The notes beneath the pieces were generated by a model. The model did no database searches and had not been told where the DNA came from. It was given only the letters and a program-made list of their open reading frames with translations. From assembly GCF_030463535.1 (NCBI RefSeq), contig NC_132888.1, positions 8,103,581 through 8,167,580 on the forward strand: DNA of 64,000 nt, written 5' to 3'. Made by a program: the position numbers and the translations under genes. Shown here one piece after another: positions 52,890 through 64,000 of this stretch (positions are counted from its first letter, which is position 1; each line of letters begins with the position of its first letter). The stretch comes from Salminus brasiliensis (lineage: Eukaryota > Chordata > Actinopteri > Characiformes > Bryconidae).

Positions 52890-55584
52890 TTTTTTCGTGC
52901 ACATACTAACATTTACATTTCAGCATTTGTGACAGAATCCACTTTGCGGTCCTGAACAAGCTTTCAGCGTTACCTTAATCTTGGCTTGTCTTCCGTTCCT
53001 CTGTCCTCGACAAGCTTGAAAGTTTTGCGCGGTTGCATGTTTTTTTGGAGAAAACTGTGGAAAATCCTTACATCATAGTCCCAAATCTTTCTTTACGATT
53101 CAAACAAAGTCTTTTCAAAGTGACCCTTTGCTCAGATGTAACCATGAGCCATGAACCTAATCCATGGAAGCACAGCGTAAGAGGATTTTAGATGAAGCCC
53201 ACACTCACGCCCCAGAGGTTTCCTTACTCATGGAAAGAAGTGCTTGGGTCAAATGAGTGAGATGGTTGCTGTTTTTGTTTGGATTTCATACATTTTCTTC
53301 ATAAGCCTCATACATGACTCATTTGTAGGTTTGCTATTTAACACTGGGGTGTTAAATTAACACTGTAGATTATTAATGACTGCTTTAACAAATCTGCATT
53401 GTGTATTGTGGCCATAACATGTGAGGCCTCCCCACTTTAGCTGCACCATGAAATACCCAGATGTTAAATACAGACCTCCACTATGCTCTCAGAAACAACT
53501 ATAAACCAGTGTTTCCAGCTTAGCTTTTCATAATAGTCGCTGATATCTGTAAAACTGGCACCACTGCACAATAACGTGTTAAGTGTGTTGACTTCAAGTC
53601 CATTTAGTGAAAGACCTAGAAAATTGGGTACTACCCCGCAGTGTTCCGTGGCGACAGCACGAACACACTCGAGCAGAGAGCAGTAATTGGCCTTCTGCTT
53701 TGGTGATAGCCCCAACAGTTCAATTGAATTAGTGCAAACGTGTTTTGGGAATAATTAAAGTTAACAAGGGCCACTCTCTGGAACAATCCCCGGAGCTCTC
53801 CTTATATTTGCGTGCGTCAGTTAAACGCCACTGAAATGAGTAGGCTGGTCTCCAAGCTCATTTAAACAGAGAAGACATGCAGACTGCTGGTAGAAGACTT
53901 CAGCTTTGGAGAAGTGTAGTTTCCAAGTGGGAAGTGTAATTATAAAATATTGCAAAAGAGTGTAGTTTATTCTTCCTTTTATTATTATTATTATTGTTCT
54001 TATTATTAGTATTATTAGTATTCGTATTATTATTATTATAAATATTATTATTTTCACTGGCATTTAAAATTACAATCATATTTTTACACATATTTTCAAT
54101 ATTTAGACTCTGTCACACAAAAATCCAAAAAGCAACCTTAGAATACCACTTTCTGTCCCATTGTAGCATTGTAGCTTAATGATCTCTCCTCACTCTCAGC
54201 ATCCTATCACTGTTATTAAAAAGGGCATTGGCTCAACCTCCTTACAGAGCACTCCAAATTGGAAAGACTTGGAAAAATCTTTTTTTAGGAACATTTTTCC
54301 AGTATATTGAGAGTGGATCCCTGTTTCCAAATTCTGTATGAATATACTGTCACTCATAAGTTTAGAGTCACAAAAAAAATAAATAAAAAAAAATAACTTA
54401 TTAATTCTCACTTAGGTGGGTGGGGAGTTGTAGGGTTGTGTGGGGTGTGTATGTGAGATGGAGGGGTGGAGAGGATACAATGGGTGGAGGGACTGTTGGG
54501 TGGTTGTGATAACACATCACCCTATATCTGTATGATCATATACAAATGGTGAACTGATAGCAATGAAAGGAAGGGCAAATGAATAGTAAATAACTGAACT
54601 ATGTTCAAGATGACTTTTTAGCACAATATTAAGAAGTGCCAGATTCACATTATGTCAAAAAGTGAAGAACAGTAGAAATTGAGCTTATTGTGTGTGACGA
54701 TGATATGCATTTATACAGTTCACATTAAAAAAAAAATATGGGCACCAAGCAGTGTTTTCAAAGAGTCTTATTATTTGGTTTAGATTTAAACAGTTTAACA
54801 CATTTTTGGAGTCCCACAGGGTTCTATTTTAGGGTCTGTAAAATTGATGGTAATTATAATAGTAGTGCAGTTGTTAAGGTTTAAGAGCTAAAGTGTGGGC
54901 TTCTATACAGGGTTTAAGATGTTAAAGAAACATCCACTGAAAGGTTCTTTAGGAGCCCAAAACTTGAGTTCTACCGGTCATATAATTTGGAGAATGTGTG
55001 AAAGGATAATATTTAATGTGCTAGCTGTGTGTGAGTGAGTGTGTCAGTGAGTGTAGCATGGAGAGATGCAGTGCCTCTTTTGTGATGACCCATATCCAGT
55101 AAGCCTCTGAGCCTCTTAGAACTTGCACCTTCACAGCTCTGTCCTGCGACCAGAAATAGGGGCGGAGAAGTGCGCACTCAGCACGCATGAATCAAAGCAC
55201 ACCAGGACGCCATTACAGCTGCGTGAGGCCTGCACATTCAGCTCCACCTTCCGGGAGAAAGATGAGCTATTTATAGAATAGTTCATTCAGATTTTACTCA
55301 AGATGTAATACAACAAACTCATGAACCACACTACTCATTTCTCCTTCGCTCAGTGACAATATGTGAGACTTCCAGGTTTTTAACATTCATTGCCATCTAG
55401 TGGATACAGAAATTATTTATGCAAGGCTCACAGTACGGAGTAATAGGATGGAAGGAAACTTCAGAAGTTATTTGGTTGTAGATTTCACAGCAATTAATGC
55501 AGCCACAAGTAATTATATATGTAATAGTTTATTCTACGTTTTTCTAAAGGGTCATTTAGAGCTCTGAGGACTCTGAGCTTTAAA
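52890..55584. other. upstream of the cyclase gene, no gene called
   Basis: Holds ATT-type low-complexity DNA at 53974-54050 and a Cys-containing open frame on the - strand (53464-53715) discussed as a finding. No promoter element beyond the TATA-like box was supported. Confidence 0.45.
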
Positions 55585-55860
55585 GGCACCTCCACTATGA
55601 TCATAGGATCACTGGTTCGAATCCTGGGTCATGCTGCCTGCCATCGGCAGCCGGAGCCAGAGACAGCACAACTGGGCCTGGCTCTCTCTCTCTCCCCACG
55701 TCACTTCACAGTGTGATTCTGGCCAGCACGGGTGTCTGCTAGCCAGTGCATCAGAGCTGGACACCTGGCGCTTTCCTCTGAGCGCGTTGGTTGCCAGGGG
55801 ACGATGCAACAGCAGTAGTTCAAAAAGAGGCGGTAGCTGGTTGTTCATGTGTCAGAGGAC
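55585..55860 (+). mobile_element. SINE-like element, family C, copy 2
   Basis: tRNA-like head with box B 'ggttcgaatcctggg', body 'gagccagagacagcacaact' and 'cctctgagcgcgttgg', tail 'gttcaaaaagaggcggtagc'. The best preserved of the three copies. Confidence 0.65.
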
Positions 55861-55901
55861 CCAGCTCACTATCCAAACCTGTGAGAAAATGGTATTGTTG
55901 A

Positions 55902-56302
55902 TACACTACATGTCCAAATGCACATGAAGACCCCTACTACTTTAAGTTGCACCATGTCTAAAGCCAGGTGTGGACTAGAGGGGTATAAAGCCCCCCAGCT
56001 TTGAGCTGTGGAGCAGAGGAAGAACTGTGTTTTCTGGAATGATGATGGTGCTCCATCCAATAACTTCGGGATGTGTTAGGGAGTTGAGGAAGAGGCGGGC
56101 TAGTGATCATCCAATATATGGACGTCACTAACGCTCATGTTGCTGAATGCAGTCAAATCCTCACAGCAATGCTTCAGTGTCTAGAAGAAAACATCTCTGG
56201 ACAGTAGAAACAGTTACTCCAACACAATCCAGATAAACTCTTTTTTTAATACATTTGCAGCAGTAAATGGGCAGGTGTCCCAATACTTTTGTCCATATTG
56301 TC
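55902..56302 (-). mobile_element. MITE family B, copy 10
   Basis: Left 'cactacatgtccaaatg', right 'gtgtcccaatacttttgtcc'. It starts directly after the SINE at 55585-55860. Confidence 0.7.
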
Positions 56303-56359
56303 TATGTCTTTCACCAAGATACACCAGAGCCTGCTAGTTATCAGAAAACAAGTTGCTAC

Positions 56360-56540
56360 AAGAACCAAGCTGGGGGAGGCGCTCTTCGGGGAAAGCGACA
56401 CTCAGGCGAGTGTAGCTTGCGGAAAGTTCCATTTGGGAAAGCCCAGCCATAGAAAGAGCCCCTCTGTAAAGAGCCGCTTTGGGAATCCCAGCCGACAGTC
56501 GGGGAAAGCACCCTTCGGGGAAGCTCCACAGGTATCAACT
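56360..56540 (+). repeat. GC-rich patch of imperfect 'ttcggggaaagc' repeats
   Basis: Loose repeats of 'ttcggggaaag', 'tttgggaaagcccagcc' and 'tttgggaatcccagcc' at 20-40 bp spacing. The frame 56289-56549 reads repeated 'FGES', 'LGKPS', 'FGNPS', 'FGEAP'. No known product. Confidence 0.4.
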
Positions 56541-56710
56541 AAGTGCTAAACCAGCCAATAAAAGCTTCTTGCTCACATTTTCCATTCCACCCTAAATGGT
56601 GCAGCAGTTACAGTCTTAAAGGTTAAGTGAATTTGGTGTCTAAAGTTCTTGGACGTCTAAAGTTCGCTTCTTGGATATCTATTGAAAACGAATTAGTTGT
56701 AAACTAATGA

Positions 56711-57042
56711 TACACTATGTGTCCAAATGTTTGTAGACACTGCTTCTAATGACTGCATTCATTGCTGCCACACACACACCACTTGCCTACTCCCTGTAGA
56801 GAAGTATTGCTAATAGAATAGCACTCTCAGTAGCAGATGAACATGAACCTATTGGTACCATGGTGCTTAATGCCTAACGTGGGCTAGAGGGGTGTAAAGC
56901 CCCCAGCATTGAGCTGTGGAGCAGTGGAAGAACTGTGTTCTCTGAAATGATGGATGTTGCTCCATCCAGTAGATTTTGGATGAGTTGTGGAGTGATCATC
57001 CAACATCCTGACCTCACTAATGCTCTTGTCACTGAATTGAGT
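56711..57042 (-). mobile_element. MITE family B, copy 11 (partial)
   Basis: Left 'cactatgtgtccaaatgttt' present and family text to 'catcctgacctcactaatgc'; the other end is replaced by a short hairpin ('tctagaaaccca'/'tgggtttctag') at about 57043-57070. Confidence 0.65.
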
Positions 57043-57070
57043 CTAGAAACCCATAGTCTTGGGTTTCTAG

Positions 57071-58010
57071 TCATACTTCTAGTCATACTTCTTACAGCAA
57101 CCAAAGGTTAGAGCAGTAGCAACAGCCCCTCCGAGACGTCCTAGTGCCCTGCTATTGCCATATACTTTGAGTTTGGAGACCTGTGGTCAACGGTTGACCT
57201 GCTAAGCTCTTAGCTTCAGCATAGGGTACAGTTCTGTTTGAGTTGAATGGTTTAGCTGCTTTACAAGCATGACCTAGCTTGATAAGTAGTATGACCAAGC
57301 TTGACCTCTCTGGTCGATCGGCTTGACCAATTATGTCGACCATTATAACCAAGCATGACCAAAATCAAAAGCAAAATACACTATGCCGGTCAAGAGCTAG
57401 TTAACCAGTTGCCTTACCAGCAAATGGGATGTTTAGACCATCTGAAACCAGCTACCAGCAAAAGCTGGTCTTGAGCTGGATTTCTGAGGAGTGTAATGCG
57501 TGATTCAGTCATAAAAAATGGATTCCTGTGTGGGGACTTGAAAGTGTGTGACTGTAATTCAGGTCCAATCAGTCAGTATTGAGAAATTTTATAATTGGCA
57601 CTAACAATGAAGAACATGTTCTGGATTAAAAGTACAATGGCAACTTAATACACTTAATAAACTAGGTGTACTGATATGGACCACCACCAGAGGGCAGTGT
57701 TTTATCATTTGTAAATACGTAAACACAAACCTGAGAGAAATCATTAGAAGAACTTACCTAATGAACAACAAAGTCCCTGTATTGTCAAATCATGACGATT
57801 CATTGTAGGCCTTCCGTTTGAGAAATGTATCCCAGAACTCATTTAATGGAATATCCAATAATTATGTAAGAACTAGCCTAATGCTGATGCATCCATTTTT
57901 GACCATTCTCTGTAGGGTGAAATCAGGTTTATTGTCACATCACATTAACACGGGTGTAAAGGTGAGTGAAAAACACATGTGCATAGTCAACCATAGTAAG
58001 AAAAACACAA
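57071..58010. other. intergenic, no gene seen
   Basis: No coding sequence or known repeat was recognised. Confidence 0.5.
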
Positions 58011-58014
<4 letters not shown>

Positions 58015-58048
<34 letters not shown>

Positions 58049-58074
58049 GTTACACTATACACACACTACAAATA

Positions 58075-58141
<67 letters not shown>
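58015..58141. repeat. two (TA)n microsatellite blocks
   Basis: TA runs at 58015-58043 and 58079-58141, separated by about 35 bp. Confidence 0.95.
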
Positions 58142-58147
<6 letters not shown>

Positions 58148-58560
58148 AAGGCGTGAATTCAAGTGCAGTGAGAGTGGGGAGAAGTCTTTGGTGGGTGCAG
58201 TGTGACTGAGCTGTTGGTCACAGTTCCAGTAAGTAAGTAAGTTCAGGCTGCAGAGTGTGTTTGTATAGGATCTTGTGTGATAAGGCCAGTGAGATTAGAG
58301 CTTTGTGATGAACTGGACTACTGGCTGTTCAGCAGCCTGATGGCTTAGGGGTAGAAGCTGTCTCGGGACCGGCTGGTTTTGGTCTTTATGCTTCTTTACC
58401 TCCTGCTGCTGGGCAGCTGTAAGAACAGGTAGTGTACTGTTCCTGCACTTCCTCAGACAGAAACTAGTATATTAATCCAGAAGGATTTGGGAGCTGAACC
58501 CTGATGATGTGCTGGACAGTGTTCTGCTCCACAGCATCAGAATGCTCTCCACAAAGACAT
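58148..58560 (-). mobile_element. decayed LINE fragment (3' part)
   Basis: On the - strand, text corresponding to 'SF.P.AIRLLN'-like residues can be read near 58325-58370, a motif I associate with the 3' part of fish non-LTR retrotransposon ORF2 proteins. The frame is broken. A related fragment lies at 62200-62830. Confidence 0.4.
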
Positions 58561-59375
58561 CCTATGTTTGTATCTGAAGCTTGTAACAGACATATGAACA
58601 TATTTACTGAGTGACTCTTTCAGTAATATGTTCTGTCTATGTTTTCTACTTTCATTTAATATTAGTGCTGGTATTAACCATCTGTGACATATCTAGCAGA
58701 ATGTCCAGAAGGCCAAAAGCTGGGGTGTCAAACACATTTTAGGAAAAGGGCCACATTACATGCAGTCCAATGTCATTTTCTTGAAAAATCCAATACTGTG
58801 TAAACTGCTGTTGGAAAATACTTAGCACATAAATATGTTTTGCTTATTAATGGAGAGGTAGGTTGCAGATCATCTTACATTTTGGCTGAAACATACTAGC
58901 AATCTTTTTTTAAATGAACAGCCTCAACTCAGGACAAAAAGGCATGGGGTATTGCCTTCAGTGCATTGAGAAGTGGTGGGTGAATGAAAGATTCATTTTG
59001 TGTACTAGATTAAAGACATTAGTTTGACACTCCTGGTCTAGAGTAGTCCATCTTATTATAAATTAGAATGTAATTGGTTGAACCCTCAGCCACCTTCTAA
59101 TTATGTTGGTAGTTTATCTTGTAAAAAGTTCAGTCCAGGTCCTCAGAGCTGAGCACTGGGAGAGCTGGTTTAGCGGTATCTGCCTAGATTTCTCTTCAAT
59201 CCAATCAACTCAACAGAGAATTAAGAGTCATACTTCATCACTAATCATGATAAGTCTATTTAATGAAAATTACAGATTGTTGGGAAAATAAATAAATAAA
59301 AGGGAAACAAAAATATGCTGACAGTCAAGATAAAAGAGTTGCTCACATGCACAGGCTACATGTCATACCCTGATG
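58561..59375. other. intergenic, no gene seen
   Basis: No coding sequence or known repeat was recognised. Confidence 0.5.
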
Positions 59376-59379
59376 TAGC

Positions 59380-59740
59380 AGCTCTTTAGACCCTTCTTCA
59401 GCCATGTAACTCCTCTGCTGTGTTCTCTTCTCTGGCTTCAGGTAGCTGCTGCCTGCATCAGATTTAAAACCCTGAAGCTGGCCTACAAAACCAAGAATGG
59501 ACCAGCACCTCCATACTAGATGGCAATGATCAAAAGCTGATCTGCACCAAGAGCCCTTTCAGTGTCAAGTACGTCTCGGCTTGAGCCGCCATCTTTTAAG
59601 ATCTACAGAAGACGAGTGTCCAGGCTTTTTTCTGTCCTGCACTGAAGCGGTGGAACGAGCTTCGCTGTCTTCAAACGCAGACTGAAGACCCACCTCTTCC
59701 AGGAGTACTTGGGCGAGGGGGTAGAGGATTATGGTCTTCT
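59380..59740 (+). pseudogene. LINE ORF2 C-terminal remnant
   Basis: Broken frames give 'RWNE' followed, in another frame, by 'FKRRLKTHLFQEYLGEG'. The 'WNELP...FK..LKTHLF' pattern is the usual end of L2/CR1-type reverse transcriptase proteins. Frameshifts show it is dead. Confidence 0.6.
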
Positions 59741-61769
59741 TATTGACTTGTGTTTAGTAGTGTCTAAACTCAGAGGATCTTTGAATTTGAGGTTATTCTT
59801 GAGTAAACAGTGAAGCACTTTTGTAAATAGAACTGTTGATTGCCAACCAAAGGATTGCCAAGTAGTTTCTGCATTAGGATCAATAAATTAATACTAAACC
59901 TAGTATTCAAGCGGTTATTGTATTTATCTCAATAAACTACATGAAATGACTGATATCGCAGCAACAATTCATTAAGTGAAATACAGGCATAGATATAAAC
60001 CCATTGAGATATTATGGAGTTACACTGGGAAATGTGTGGAGACAAAAATCCTACTGCTGAATCACTTCACATAAATTCTGATGTTAGTGTTAGCTACCTT
60101 CTGAGCTCAGCTGAAGGGGCTGCATTCATTATCTCCATTGCTGAAGATTTCCCAGGTGGATATTTAAATATTAAAAACTGTGATGCACTTGCTCATTGTC
60201 TTTTCTCATAGTCTTGCTCATGGTCTTGCTCTTTGTGGTTAACCAAATATCTGTTCTTTAACTTTCACCCACATCAGTGTGTGTCTCTGCCTAACATCAG
60301 ATAACATTTTAGACAAATTAAGATGTTTTCATAGATCAGATACTTTGTTGTTATAATGCAATCTTATTTGATTTGAAAGAATATGTTGTGTTTCCAGATC
60401 TTTGCAATTTTACTGACTATAAACTCGGCAAAATGTAAAATGAAAGGGAACTTTACCTGCACAGGTAAACCTGTTAAACTGTTAGAGGCTGGCAGGTCAG
60501 GAACATGCTGGAGTGTCTGTATAAGTGCGCTCACGTATGGCTGCTACACTGTGGGCCGAAGTGAGGGTTAAATATTCAAAGAGGATCTGAAATTATTGGT
60601 AGTCTTTTAGGTTTAAAAGAAAATAGAGAGCATGTAGGACACTGAGAGATGACAAGGCAGCACCCACACATTATCTTGTAACAAATCACAACACTGTGTG
60701 CGAGTAAGCATATCTCATCCACAGCCTGGAGCCGTAGATAAGATCTCTGCTTACTGGACAAATTAAAAGGGCACCGTGCTGGGCTGATTCTGCAGGATAT
60801 TTCACGGACAACATTGAAATGTCATCTTGTGTGTCCAAAGGATGGACCTTGACTTGTTGGTTTAACCTGGTACGGTCAGTAACTGGCCAATCTGTCACTG
60901 TACAAGTCAGGTGTAGTTATACTGAGAAGCACAAGAGGGCAGAGTTTTCTCATGTATGTGAGCCTGTGCACAAGCCCTCAACATTAGCGAGGGGATTCTA
61001 TGTTGTATGTATGCATAGGAGAGCAGGGTCAATTTATATTTGTCTGCATGTTGGTGTGTGTGTGTGTATAATAGAGAGAAAAACAGAAAGACAGAGCGAG
61101 ACAAAGCAAATTAATGAGAACCCAGAATAGCATTTTGTGCTTTTGTGGCCCACTCATGTGGAGAGAAATCAATTGAAAGCAAACACAGGCCCAATAAACA
61201 CTATGCACTTGTTTGTTCCTCATATCAGATTAAGGCTCCACAAACATTTACATAGAGATCAGCTGTTCATTCATTCATTACATGCTTCATGGTTCCCTTA
61301 GTTGAGGGTTTGGGGGGGTGAAATTTCACAATTTCTGTCTATTCTGTCTTTTTAACACATCCTAACTGTCCAAGAAAGTCCTTCACTCGTCTTTTGGTGC
61401 TCACACAGTCTCCATTAGGTCCTTGAGTAGCTTCTGCGATTACACAATTTGTTCAGTGTTATTTGTTGGACAGTGGGCAACATACTACACACCATACTTT
61501 TAAAAAGGCCACCATAAGACAATTGCCCATGCTATAAAATTGCAGTGGAATTTGTAAGGAATTTGACTGGCAGATTGTTACTGGATACAGTTTTATGTCC
61601 TCAAATTCCCACAGATAGCCCAAGCTAAGAGCTATGGGTTAGCTTTTGCTATTGCTCCCTGTGGAAAACAAAGCTTGTTTATACATAGCAAGCATTGTCC
61701 ACATGAAAAGCCAGGTGTAAACACATCCGGGACGCATTGTGATCATTAACTATAGCTGCCTTTGAAAGC
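59741..61769. other. intergenic, no gene seen
   Basis: Open frames at 60014-60211, 60383-60571 and 60819-61130 have no recognisable product. Confidence 0.5.
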
Positions 61770-61905
61770 CTACACTGTTACAAGTATAAGACCCTTGAGG
61801 AACTTTTGGAGGTTCTTCAGTTGTAAACTGTGGATTAAAGTGATTTAAGGAACCTTCAAGGAACCGTTTTCTTCTAAAACCCTTTTCTTGATGGTTCCTT
61901 GAAGC
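61770..61905. mobile_element. hairpin-type 'aggttcttc' repeat, fragment
   Basis: Text 'ggaggttcttcagttgtaaa' and 'aaggaaccttcaaggaacc' matches 35120-35375. Confidence 0.4.
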
Positions 61906-61907
61906 AA

Positions 61908-62130
61908 AAGAGTGTGAAGGTGGCATCGCCCAGTGATTAGTGCAAGAAATTGGAGGTCAGATGTATGAAATGTACTGCTTGCCATAAGCAGCTGGAGTCT
62001 GAGAGAGCACAATTGGCCTTGCTCTCTCAGGCCTTGATCTCGCAGGTGTGTATTGGAGCTGGTGAGTGTGTTGGCTGCTTTAGTGGCAGTTAAAAAATAG
62101 GCCATGGCTGGCTTCACATGTGTCGGAGGG
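61908..62130 (+). mobile_element. SINE-like element, family C, copy 3
   Basis: Head 'catcgcccagtgattagtgc', body 'tgagagagcacaattggcc', end 'ggctggcttcacatgtgtcg'. Partial deletion in the middle. Confidence 0.55.
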
Positions 62131-62133
62131 GAC

Positions 62134-62135
<2 letters not shown>

Positions 62136-62172
<37 letters not shown>
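62136..62172. repeat. (GATA)n microsatellite
   Basis: About nine units, adjoining the retroelement fragment that follows; such arrays often form the 3' tail of Nimb-type LINEs. Confidence 0.95.
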
Positions 62173-62830
62173 CCATACATAGATAGATACTTGATTGATC
62201 CCGATGGAAATGTAGTAGCCAGTAGCATTTACACAATACAGCACAGTAATACAAAAAATACATGTAAATAATATGCATTGAACCTAACTGGAGATGAAAG
62301 GTAGTGCAGTTATAAAGAATAAAGACTGAGTAATGTGCATCAGCACATAATGTGGTAATGTGGTATCAGCAATTAAATGACAATACTGAATAATGCTGAA
62401 TAAATACTCAACAGATATGTGCATATATTGGTATTTAAGTAAAGCAAAGTGTCAGAAGTGTCCAGGAGTGCAGATATGCAGGATGTACAGTAAAATGTTA
62501 CTAATGCAGATAAATAAACCAATAAATAAACATAAGAGACTCAGTCCTCATCCGTCCTTCTCCCTCCTCCTCAGACCCACTGGAAAGAGCTGAAGAGCCT
62601 GATGGCTCTGGGAACAAAGGATCTCCTGAGTCTGTCTGTGAACTTCCTCTGCCTCTGAACTTGCTCCTTTGATCCATAATGATGGTGTGCAGTGGGTGAC
62701 CATCATCAGCCATGATGGAGAGCAGTTTGTGCAGTGTCCTCCTCTCTGCCACCTTAACCACAGAGTCCAGTTCCACACCAACCACTGACCCAGCACAACT
62801 GACCAGCTAGACACATGCTAGTCTTCACTC
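62173..62830 (-). mobile_element. decayed LINE 3' region with GATA tail
   Basis: Read on the - strand it ends 'gggatcaatcaagtatctat' and then (CTAT)n, as in fish I/Nimb LINEs (recall). Upstream, the - strand near 62570-62650 gives fragments such as 'RQTQEILCSQSHQALQLF', a frameshifted form of the 'SFVP.AI.LLN' motif. No intact frame remains. Confidence 0.55.
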
Positions 62831-63720
62831 TCCTAGTGTTTGGGGCATTGATAGTGAGGGAGGGAGTTCACAGGGAGTATCCCATAGAAAAACGGGATGA
62901 AATTAGAAATAAGGAAAAAGGAAAAAACAAACAAAAAAAAGGGTCCTGAAGATACTTTATGTTCAGTTTATCTTGAGTTAGAAACACAGAGTCATGAAAA
63001 ATTTTGAAAACCATGAAAAATGGTTTTCACATATAGATGGAAGCAAGAAAACATTTACCCTGCAGTCGTTTATGTGTCACTGCTAAATAACAGATTAACA
63101 ACCAGTGTTGACTCAGTCCCAGATCAGAAAGGCTGGGCTCATAGAAAAACAGCAATTACAACATCATGGTGGACTTCATGTGCACTCATCTCGTCATTAC
63201 AGTATTTCCAGCAGGACTTATAATGTGAAAATAACAACATGGCATATGGTCGGGTTTATTAGCTGGTTCTGTTATTACACTGGCATGAGATTGATTTGAA
63301 CAAGACCAGAACTACTGAGGCCGAGCCAGGTTCAGCCAATTACAGAAGGTAATTCACTCTGCAATTATGACAGTTGGACTGTAAAACCATGGCTATTGCA
63401 CATTTGCACTGGACTGGAATCACAGATCTCACTGGTAATGACTTAAAGGAACAGTGTCTGAGGTCTGAGTTTGATGGTGGAACCATACAATGCATGTTCC
63501 ACATATTCCACAGTATCTGACTAATGCACATTTAAATGATAGTACCTCCCTAGGTAAAGCTAATCTTGATGCAACAAGGCTTAAACCGCCAGAGGTTATG
63601 ACTGAAAATCAGCTATAACAAGTCAGGTTCTGAAGACAGAGGGTAACACCATGGAGTGCTCTATTCCATCTTGTTAGCTTTGTGTATTTTTCAGGAGCAG
63701 AGTGGAGTGGGGGGGAGGAC
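62831..63720. other. intergenic, no gene seen
   Basis: No coding sequence or known repeat was recognised. Confidence 0.5.
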
Positions 63721-63783
63721 AGAAGAGGGGGCAGCTAAATGAAAGACCTCTCTTCTCCAGTTCAGAGCATCTCTAGCAGACTA

Positions 63784-64000
63784 ATGGTGTCGGCCTGCCA
63801 GAGGACGAGCCTCTCGCTCCCTCACATCGGCTCGGCGTGGACGGCCCTGGTGATTTGCTGTGTGTTTGTGCGCCGCGTGTCTGCCTGCGTCGTGTGTTTT
63901 GTGGGTTTTTCACTCCCCTTGCTTTCATCAGCGTGGACGTCCTCAAGGGCAGCTGCCCATGCCAACAGGTGCTCTTCATTTCAGAGCTCAGTACACAGAG
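63784..64000 (+). CDS. possible first coding exon of an unknown gene, cut by the window edge
   Basis: From the ATG at 63784 the + strand is open to the end of the window (72 codons, no stop). It begins 'MVSACQRTSLSLPHIGSAW' and continues with a hydrophobic, Cys/Val-rich stretch that could be a signal peptide or membrane anchor. The DNA is GC-rich with many CpGs, unlike the flanks, as at the 5' end of a gene. The protein is not one I recognise, and the opposite strand is also open here (63773-63979), so a non-coding CpG-rich promoter is an equal possibility. Confidence 0.3.
   Translation, partial: MVSACQRTSLSLPHIGSAWTALVICCVFVRRVSACVVCFVGFSLPLLSSAWTSSRAAAHANRCSSFQSSVHR

Noticed and set aside
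61029..61223. Short - strand frame with 'THTHT' text
   Set aside because: It is driven by a short GT run and has no recognisable product.

Overview
The window is vertebrate nuclear DNA, almost certainly from a ray-finned fish and probably an otophysan (characin or catfish relative). The basis is long AT-rich intergenic and intronic DNA, GT-AG introns, tRNA-derived SINEs, short Tc1-like and MITE DNA transposons, long TA/CA/GATA microsatellites, and two genes whose proteins read clearly as vertebrate families. No bacterial-style operon, CRISPR array or virus was seen.

Two genes are supported. (1) serpinh1 (HSP47, the collagen chaperone of the endoplasmic reticulum) lies on the + strand. Four coding exons span 28343-29859 (409 aa ending in RDEL), with a splice acceptor in the 5'UTR at 28311/28312 and poly(A) signals near 30500. 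About 1.4-1.7 kb upstream lies a tandemly duplicated block. Each copy has a perfect heat-shock element, a TATA box and a short untranslated first exon with its own 5' splice site, so the gene appears to have two inducible promoters in a row. (2) A single-pass membrane guanylate cyclase of the retinal/olfactory (GC-D/E/F) subfamily lies on the - strand, from 52175 (start) to 36362 or 34963 (stop). Seventeen coding exons are common, and they join in frame to either of two terminal exons that encode different C-terminal tails (1104 or 1109 aa). A probable untranslated first exon and TATA-like box lie at about 52563-52885.

Layout: 1-26.5 kb is intergenic DNA full of decayed repeats (LINE tails, two MITE families with matching ends, SINEs, a 20-22 bp minisatellite, a Tc1-like transposase remnant, an inverted repeat and a polypurine tract). 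26.5-30.5 kb is serpinh1. 30.5-34.9 kb is intergenic. 34.9-52.9 kb is the cyclase gene, whose introns hold a CTA-type array, TA and GATA arrays, a telomere-like GGTTAG array and several MITE copies. 52.9-64 kb is again repeat-rich, with a GC-rich open frame running off the right edge that may be the first exon of another gene.

The two genes are convergent, with 3' ends about 4.5 kb apart, and no functional link between them is implied. HSP47 is a heat-inducible collagen chaperone. The cyclase makes cGMP and, by family, would serve a sensory neuron. All identifications come from reading the sequence; no database search was run.
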